64,000 nt of DNA from Sva-07 sp963698565 (GTDB lineage: Bacteria > Actinomycetota > Acidimicrobiia > Acidimicrobiales > Ilumatobacteraceae), in the NCBI GenBank assembly GCA_963698565.1, contig CAVORH010000029.1, positions 5,097-69,096 of the forward strand, given 5' to 3'. Positions 58,814-64,000 of the stretch are shown piece after piece; position 1 is the stretch's first letter, and each line of letters starts with the position of its first letter. Under the pieces are notes generated by a model that saw only the letters and a list, made by a program, of their open reading frames with translations, ran no database searches and was not told the DNA's origin. Position numbers and translations under genes: made by a program.

Positions 58814-60564
58814 CCGCATCGACCGGCGCCGAGTCGACGGGTCGCTCCCCGACCGGACGCGTGGAGCGGGTCAACGGACCCGTCGTCCACCTCTCCGGTC
58901 TCGGACCGACGACGATGTTCGAATACGTCGAGGTCGGCGATGACCGCATCCCCGGTGAGATCATCACGATCGACCGGGAACGGGTGGTCGCGCAGCTCTA
59001 CGAGTACACCGGCGGGCTGACGGTCGGGCAGCCTGCGTGGGCGAGCGGTCACGCCCTGACGGTCAGCCTCGGACCCGGGCTGCTCGGCGGCATCTTCGAC
59101 GGTCTCCTGCGCCCACTGGCCGGCGCCGGCGACTTCCTCGGCCGGCGCGGCCTCGACCGACCGGCGGCAACGACCCACCGCGTCGAGCCGCTCGTCGAGG
59201 CAGGCACCAGCGTCGTGGGCGGCGACGCGATCGCGTCCGTGCCCGGTACCGGCGGCCTCGATCAGCTGGTGATCGTTCCCCCGGGCGTCGCGGGGGTGGT
59301 CGAACACGTCGAGCCCGCCGGGACGTTCAGCTCCTCGGATCCGATCGCCAGCGTCGACGCGACGACGTTGACCCTCACGTCGGACTGGCCGATTCGCACC
59401 CCCCGACCTCATCGAGGACGGCGACACGACCCACAACCGTTTCTCACCGGACAACGGATCCTCGACGTCCTGGAGCCGATCGCCAAGGGCAGCAGTGCGA
59501 CGGTGATCGGCGGGTTCGGCGAGGGCAAGACCGTGTTGCTCGAACAGCTGGCGAAGTGGGGTGACGCCGATGTCATCATCTACCTCGGATGCGGCGAGCG
59601 CGGCAACGAGCTGGCGGACCTGATCGACGAGCTGAGCCACCTCGTCGATCCTCGGTCGAACCGGCCGCTGCTCGAACGAACCGTGATCCTCGCCAACACC
59701 TCGAACATGCCCGTGATGGCGCGCGAAGCCAGCATCTACACCGCGGTGACGATCGCGGAGTACTTCCGCGACATGGGATTGCACGCGGTGATCATCGCCG
59801 ACTCCACGTCGCGATGGGCCGAGGCGCGACGTGAACTGGCGAGCCGGACCGGCGCCATACCGGCGGAGCAGGGGTACCCGGCCGATCTGCCGTCGTCGTT
59901 GGCGGCCTTCTACCAGCGGGCGGGACGCGTCGTCACGACCGGTGGACGAGACGGGACGGTCACGATCGTCACCTCCGTCTCACCGCCCGGTGGGGATGCA
60001 ACCGAGCCCGTCGCCGCGCACACCCAACGGTTCGTCCAGGCGGTGTGGGCGCTCGACCGCGACCTCGCGTACGCCCGCCACTACCCCGCGATCGCATGGC
60101 AGCGGTCGTTCTCACGCGACATCGAGGCCGTCGCACGCTGGCACACCGCCAACGGTGACCCGGGCTGGTCGACTCGTCGCGCTCGCCTGCAGGCGTTGCT
60201 CAGCGAGTCGGCTCGCCTGCAGAGCACGGCGGAGCTCGTCGGTCTCACCTCCCTGCCGACCGACGAACGGCTGACCATCCTGACCGCCGGACTCGTCAGC
60301 GACGTCGTGTTGCAGCAGAGCGCCCTGAGCGAGAACGACGCCTTCTGCGAACTCCCCAAGCAGCAGGCCCTCACGCAGGCGGTGCTCGACGTCCACGACG
60401 CAACACTCGAACTCGGTCGCAACGGTCTGCCGGCGAGCGTCATCGAAGGGTTCGACTTCGGCCCGCTGATCCGCGCGAAGAACGAACTCGCGCCCGGGGA
60501 CGCCGACGGGGTCGCGCACCGCACGGCCGAACTGATCGAACAGATGCGGGCGTTGGCGTCATGA
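58810..60564 (+). CDS. V/A-type ATPase catalytic subunit A
   Basis: ATP-hydrolysing/synthesising subunit, 584 residues. GTG 58810 was preferred over GTG 58804 because it gives the GTGA overlap used throughout the operon. Features: the N-terminal barrel VERVNGPVVHLSGLGPTTMF, the A-specific insert with the GLLGGIFDGLLRPL motif, LTGQRILDVLEPIAKGSSAT, P-loop VIGGFGEGKTVLLEQ (usually GPFGSGKT), CGERGNELADLIDEL (catalytic Glu), VIIADSTSRWAEARRELASR, GYPADLPSSLAAFYQRAGRV and SPPGGDATEPVAAHTQRFVQ. Lys and Thr of the P-loop are kept. The frame around 59400 was checked and is continuous. Confidence 0.97.
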   Translation: MTASTGAESTGRSPTGRVERVNGPVVHLSGLGPTTMFEYVEVGDDRIPGEIITIDRERVVAQLYEYTGGLTVGQPAWASGHALTVSLGPGLLGGIFDGLLRPLAGAGDFLGRRGLDRPAATTHRVEPLVEAGTSVVGGDAIASVPGTGGLDQLVIVPPGVAGVVEHVEPAGTFSSSDPIASVDATTLTLTSDWPIRTPRPHRGRRHDPQPFLTGQRILDVLEPIAKGSSATVIGGFGEGKTVLLEQLAKWGDADVIIYLGCGERGNELADLIDELSHLVDPRSNRPLLERTVILANTSNMPVMAREASIYTAVTIAEYFRDMGLHAVIIADSTSRWAEARRELASRTGAIPAEQGYPADLPSSLAAFYQRAGRVVTTGGRDGTVTIVTSVSPPGGDATEPVAAHTQRFVQAVWALDRDLAYARHYPAIAWQRSFSRDIEAVARWHTANGDPGWSTRRARLQALLSESARLQSTAELVGLTSLPTDERLTILTAGLVSDVVLQQSALSENDAFCELPKQQALTQAVLDVHDATLELGRNGLPASVIEGFDFGPLIRAKNELAPGDADGVAHRTAELIEQMRALAS

Positions 60565-61979
60565 ACGGCGCGGGCACCACGCCTCCCGGCGAGTTCGGGG
60601 CACCGATCGAGATCATGGCGGTCGAACGCGTCGACGGCCCCCTGCTGTTCGTCGGTGACGCCGACGGCGTCGGATGGGACGAAGCCGTCGAGATCCGGCT
60701 CGCCGATGGCGAGGTCCGACACGGTGTGGTGATCGACGTGGATGCCGATCTCGCCGTGATCGAGGTCTACGAGGGCACCGCAGGGATCGGGACATCGGGC
60801 ACGGTCGTCGCCTGCAGCGGCGCCCCGCTGCAGATCCCGGTCACCGAGCGGTGGCTCGGCCGCGTCAGCAACGGACGCGGCGTGCCCATCGACGGTGGCC
60901 CACCGGTCGAGGGTTCGCAGCGCCGAGCGATCTCCGGCACCCCGATCAATCCGGCACGCCGGGACGTGCCGAGCGACGCGGTGCTCACCGGGGTCTCCGC
61001 GATCGACGGGCCGGCCACCCTGGTCCGAGGCCAGAAGCTGCCGATCTTCTCGATCGGTGGGCTCCCGCACCTGGAGCTCGCGATCCAGATCGCCGCGAAC
61101 GCGACGGTCGAGGACGCCGAGTTCCGAGTGGTCTTCGCCGGGATGGGGATCACGAACGCCGATGCAGATCTGATTCGCGCAGGTCTCGAGGAACGCGTGC
61201 GTGCCGGACACGCCGCGCTGTTCCTGAACACGGCCGACGATCCAGTGATCGAACGCCTCCTGACACCACGTCTGGCCCTGACCGTCGCCGAGCACCTCGC
61301 GTTCGACCTCGGCCAGCACGTGCTGGTGATCCTCACGGACATGACGTCCTACTGCGATGCCGTCCGGCAGTTGTCGGCATCGCGCGGCGAGGTGCCGAGT
61401 CGCCGCGGCTACCCCGGCTACCTCTTCAGCGACCTCGCGAGCCTGTACGAACGCTGCGGACGCATCGTCGACCGTCCCGGCTCGATCACCGAGGTTCCGG
61501 TGCTGACCATGCCAGCGGGCGACATCACCCATCCCGTCCCCGATCTCACCGGCTACATCACCGAGGGACAGATCGTGCTCTCGTCCGACCTCTCCGCCCG
61601 AGGCGTCTTCCCGCCGATCGACGCGCTGGGTTCACTCTCTCGGTTGATGCGACGCGGCGCGGGCCCGGGCCACACGCGCGACGACCATCTCGACATCGCT
61701 GCCCAGGTCCTGTCGCTGCTCGCCCGAGCGCGCCAGGCCGAGGAGTTGGGGGCGCTCATCGGGGTCGACGTGCTCTCGATCACCGAGCAGCGGTATCTCG
61801 AGTTCGCCCATCGCTTCGAGGCCGACTTCGTCGCCCAGGATCCCCACGAGGCTCGCACGCTCGACGACACGCTCGATCGTGCCTGGAGCACCGCCGCCGT
61901 CATGCCCGTTCGCGAACTCACGATGGTGACCGAACAGCAGATCACCGACCACCTGCCGACGCGGGAGGGCACGGCGTGA
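60561..61979 (+). CDS. V/A-type ATPase regulatory subunit B
   Basis: Non-catalytic nucleotide-binding partner of A, 472 residues. Recognised by LQIPVTERWLGRVSNGRGVP, PINPARRDVPSDAVLTGVSA, IDGPATLVRGQKLPIFSIGG, LPHLELAIQIAANATVEDAE (degenerate P-loop, normal for B), VVFAGMGITNADADLIRAGL, VLVILTDMTSYCDAVRQLSA and GYPGYLFSDLASLYERCGRI. The sequence near the stop (REGTA) is short. Start and stop overlap the neighbouring genes by 4 bp each (ATGA and GTGA). Confidence 0.97.
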   Translation: MNGAGTTPPGEFGAPIEIMAVERVDGPLLFVGDADGVGWDEAVEIRLADGEVRHGVVIDVDADLAVIEVYEGTAGIGTSGTVVACSGAPLQIPVTERWLGRVSNGRGVPIDGGPPVEGSQRRAISGTPINPARRDVPSDAVLTGVSAIDGPATLVRGQKLPIFSIGGLPHLELAIQIAANATVEDAEFRVVFAGMGITNADADLIRAGLEERVRAGHAALFLNTADDPVIERLLTPRLALTVAEHLAFDLGQHVLVILTDMTSYCDAVRQLSASRGEVPSRRGYPGYLFSDLASLYERCGRIVDRPGSITEVPVLTMPAGDITHPVPDLTGYITEGQIVLSSDLSARGVFPPIDALGSLSRLMRRGAGPGHTRDDHLDIAAQVLSLLARARQAEELGALIGVDVLSITEQRYLEFAHRFEADFVAQDPHEARTLDDTLDRAWSTAAVMPVRELTMVTEQQITDHLPTREGTA

Positions 61980-62608
61980 CGTCGCGCACCACCAACAGCC
62001 GCGCCGCTCGGCTGCGCCTGATCGGTCGGCTCGAACTCGCCCGTCACGCGGCCGAGCTGCTGCACGGCAAGGAGCAGGCGCTCCAACGCGAACGGCTCCG
62101 CCTCGAGGGCCACGCCGAGCGCGCCCACCGTCAGTGGGTCGAGAGCTGCGAACTCGCTGCCACGTGGTTGCAGCGTTCGCGCTGTCTCGGCGCCAGCGAC
62201 GAACTCGCCGCACTCGTCGGGCGAGGGCCCGCACCCGCTGCCGTCACGATCGAGTGGCAGACGTCGATGGGGATCACGTATCCGGACAACGTCGAGTGCC
62301 GACCGGCAGATCAACCCGGTCTCGCCTCGACGGCCGCCCTGCAACCGGCCATCGACGCTCACCACCGCGCGCTGGAGTTCGCCGCGACCCACGCTGCGAC
62401 GACCGCCGCGCTGAACCGGCTCGACGCCGAGCTCGCCACGACCAGACGGCGCCGCCGCGCCATCGCCGACCGGCTCCTCCCCACGCTCGAAGCCGACCTC
62501 GACGATCTCGAGCTCCACCTCGACGAACAAGATCGCGAGGAGGCGCTCCGCGTCCATCTCGCCGCCGAGCAACGCGAGCATGCACGCAGAGAGAGGAAGC
62601 GATCATGA
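61976..62608 (+). CDS. V/A-type ATPase subunit D (central rotor shaft)
   Basis: 210 residues from GTG 61976. Two long antiparallel helices form the rotor shaft: N-terminal RLRLIGRLELARHAAELLHG (usually LLKLKxxLxxAxxGxxLL) and C-terminal ATTAALNRLDAELATTRRRR plus ADRLLPTLEADLDDLELHLD. The middle part (WQTSMGITYPDNVECRPADQ) is family-like. It ends with a basic run REHARRERKRS. Overlaps uspA by ATGA. Confidence 0.85.
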   Translation: MTSRTTNSRAARLRLIGRLELARHAAELLHGKEQALQRERLRLEGHAERAHRQWVESCELAATWLQRSRCLGASDELAALVGRGPAPAAVTIEWQTSMGITYPDNVECRPADQPGLASTAALQPAIDAHHRALEFAATHAATTAALNRLDAELATTRRRRRAIADRLLPTLEADLDDLELHLDEQDREEALRVHLAAEQREHARRERKRS

Positions 62609-63048
62609 TGAACCGGATTCTCGTCGGAGTCGACGATTCCGCGCCCGCTCTCGCCGCCGCAGAGTACGCGATCGACCTGGTTCGTGAGCGCGCTGCCGAT
62701 CTGCGCTTCGCCATGGCGATGGAGCCGGGCCGCGACACCGAGGTGGTGCTGCGCCATGTCCAGGCTCTTGCGACGAGTGCAGGACTCGCCACCACCACGG
62801 CGACGTGCAACGGGGCGCCGCCGTTCGATGCGCTTCTGGCCGAGGCCCGCCGGTGGAACGCCGACCTGATCGTGATCGGCCGTTCCGACATGCGTCGGCC
62901 CGGCCGGCGCTACGTCGGCAGCCAGACCGAGCACGTACTGGAATTCACCGAGATCCCCGTGCTGGTCGTGCCCGTTGTCGTGCCCGTTGCGGACAGGACA
63001 GGGTCCGCCGGGTCACGGGCGACGACCGCCGAGGGGGCTCAGCCGTGA
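62605..63048 (+). CDS. Universal stress protein, UspA family
   Basis: 147 residues, starting MMNRILVGVDDSAPALAAAE. Usp fold with VGVDDS and the later WNADLIVIGRSDMRRPGRRY, VGSQTEHVLEFTEIPVLVVP. The ATP-binding G-2x-G-9x-G(S/T) pattern is imperfect (GRSDMRRPGRRYVGS), so nucleotide binding is uncertain. It overlaps subunit D by 4 bp and the kinase after it by 4 bp (GTGA), so it is part of the ATPase transcript. Usp proteins paired with an ATPase or ion pump suggest energy-stress control, an inference. Confidence 0.88.
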   Translation: MMNRILVGVDDSAPALAAAEYAIDLVRERAADLRFAMAMEPGRDTEVVLRHVQALATSAGLATTTATCNGAPPFDALLAEARRWNADLIVIGRSDMRRPGRRYVGSQTEHVLEFTEIPVLVVPVVVPVADRTGSAGSRATTAEGAQP

Positions 63049-64000
63049 GCGGCCAACGGATGCCTGCCGAGGCACGAGCCGTCGTGTTGACCGTCACGCT
63101 GAACCCGGCGCTCGACGTGTCGATGTCGATCGACACGCTGGTTCCCGATCGCAAGCTCCGCGCCCATGACGTGCGGCGAGAGGCCGGAGGCGGAGGCGTC
63201 AACGTGTCGCGAGTCCTCCGGCGGCTCGGCGTTTCCAACACCGCGTTCGTGGTGACCGGCGGGGCGGTCGGTGACGAACTGCTGACGTTGATGCGTCACG
63301 AGGAGCTCGATGTCATCGGGTTCACGATCGACGGAACGACCAGGGAGTCGGTCGCGATCACCGAGGCGACCACGTCACGCCAGTACCGCGTGTCGGTGGC
63401 CGGGCCGATCGTGGATCGACCCGATGAGCTGCAGCGCATCCTGCGCGAGATCGGTGCGGCCGCATCGACCGTCGTGTTCTCCGGCAGCCTGCCCGGCGGG
63501 CTGCCGAGCGACTTCTACGCACGTCTCGTTGCCGACCTCGATCCGGCGACCACCGCAATCGTCGACACCGCCGGGGCCGCTCTGGCCGCGATCGTCGGGG
63601 GTGCCGATCGTGGCGCAGACGTGGTGAAACCGTCGCAGCGTGAGCTCGCCGAACTGGTCGGCTGGGAGCCCGGGACGCCGCACCAGACCGAACGCGCGGC
63701 CCAAGAGGTACTCGAGCTCGGCGGGACGCACGCCGTCGTCGCGTCCCGCGGGCCCTCGGGGGCGTTGCTCGCCACACGGGACGGCGAGCTCCGGTGGTTC
63801 CGGCCACCGCCGGTCCGGCCGGTGAGCACCGTCGGCGCCGGCGATTCAATGGTCGCCGGCATCGCCGCAGCACTCGCACGAGGCGACGACCTCGTCTCGG
63901 CGGTGCGCCTCGGGGTCGCCGCGGGGACCGCGACGGTGTTGACGCCCGGGACCGAGCTGTGCGATCCCGACATCGTCGAGCGATTCGTCGAACAGGTGAA
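63045..64000 (+). CDS. PfkB-family hexose kinase (1-/6-phosphofructokinase-like), 3' end cut by window edge
   Basis: 318 codons are present from GTG 63045, near the full length of about 310-330. Features: VVLTVTLNPALDVSMSIDTL (start of the 1-phosphofructokinase/tagatose-6-P kinase class), EAGGGGVNVSRVLRRLG (sugar phosphate-binding Gly loop), VVFSGSLPGGLPSDFYARLV, VVKPSQRELAELVG and the anion-hole signature PVRPVSTVGAGDSMVAGIAA with the catalytic Asp. The substrate is a phosphorylated ketohexose (fructose 1- or 6-phosphate or tagatose 6-phosphate). It is the last visible gene of the ATPase operon. Confidence 0.92.
   Translation, partial: MSGQRMPAEARAVVLTVTLNPALDVSMSIDTLVPDRKLRAHDVRREAGGGGVNVSRVLRRLGVSNTAFVVTGGAVGDELLTLMRHEELDVIGFTIDGTTRESVAITEATTSRQYRVSVAGPIVDRPDELQRILREIGAAASTVVFSGSLPGGLPSDFYARLVADLDPATTAIVDTAGAALAAIVGGADRGADVVKPSQRELAELVGWEPGTPHQTERAAQEVLELGGTHAVVASRGPSGALLATRDGELRWFRPPPVRPVSTVGAGDSMVAGIAAALARGDDLVSAVRLGVAAGTATVLTPGTELCDPDIVERFVEQV

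Noticed and set aside
59380..59460. A frameshift in ATPase subunit A around the CACCCCCCGACC run
   Set aside because: The other frame reads a plausible PDLIEDGDTTHNRF, but the used frame gives TPRPHRGRRHDPQPFLTGQR, which matches the family and joins both halves without a break.

Overview
The window looks like chromosome from a high-GC actinobacterium, most likely of the class Acidimicrobiia (Ilumatobacter-like). This rests on gene content: a fused Kgd-type 2-oxoglutarate decarboxylase/dehydrogenase, an F420-type (LLM) oxidoreductase, RapZ with an Arg in its P-loop, a UvrD2-like helicase with an HRDC domain, Gram-positive-type LexA boxes (GAAC-N4-GTTC) and dense GC-rich coding. No rRNA, tRNA, insertion sequence, prophage or CRISPR array was seen.

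Layout. 1-6.0 kb (minus strand): an oligopeptide-type ABC substrate-binding lipoprotein cut by the left edge, then tpiA, pgk, gap and rapZ. 6.1-7.9 kb: a SAM methyltransferase and a divergent LLM oxidoreductase. 7.9-17.1 kb: one giant DUF11-repeat surface protein (about 2,960 residues once three frameshifts are allowed), preceded at its 3' side by a decayed copy of its own C-terminal anchor. 17.3-25.8 kb: uvrC, a rhomboid-like membrane protein, an AbiEi/DUF559-type protein, an MFS transporter and uvrA. 25.9-32.6 kb: a two-component system, membrane proteins and a K+ channel with TrkA domains. 32.7-39.2 kb: a 67-residue membrane microprotein, uvrB, uvrD2-like, exonuclease III and an NYN-S1-lysine-tail RNase-like protein. 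39.3-54.6 kb: HAD hydrolase, kgd, a phosphopantetheinyl transferase, an FtsH-like AAA protease, an aldo/keto reductase, mraY, a GH65 phosphorylase, a PhyH dioxygenase, nitronate monooxygenase, a nucleotidyltransferase and a flavin reductase. 54.7-64 kb: a tightly coupled V/A-type ATPase operon (G-C-I-K-F-E-A-B-D) continuing into uspA and a pfkB kinase cut by the right edge.

How it fits together. The minus-strand series uvrB, uvrA, uvrC, rapZ, gap, pgk, tpiA keeps the order of the conserved actinobacterial cluster, but it is stretched over 33 kb by inserted genes, and yvcK and whiA are absent between rapZ and gap. uvrA and uvrB each carry a perfect SOS box, so the excision-repair genes are probably LexA controlled. 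Twelve copies of a roughly 41-bp palindrome, mostly in pairs about 60-70 bp apart, lie between genes and mark many of the joints in this stretched cluster.

Sequence quality. Eight apparent frameshifts occur in five genes (uvrA, the DUF11 gene, the NYN-S1 gene, the FtsH-like gene, ATPase subunit I). Each has good coding on both sides, and most are explained by a single extra or missing base, so base-level assembly errors are the simplest explanation. They are flagged gene by gene.
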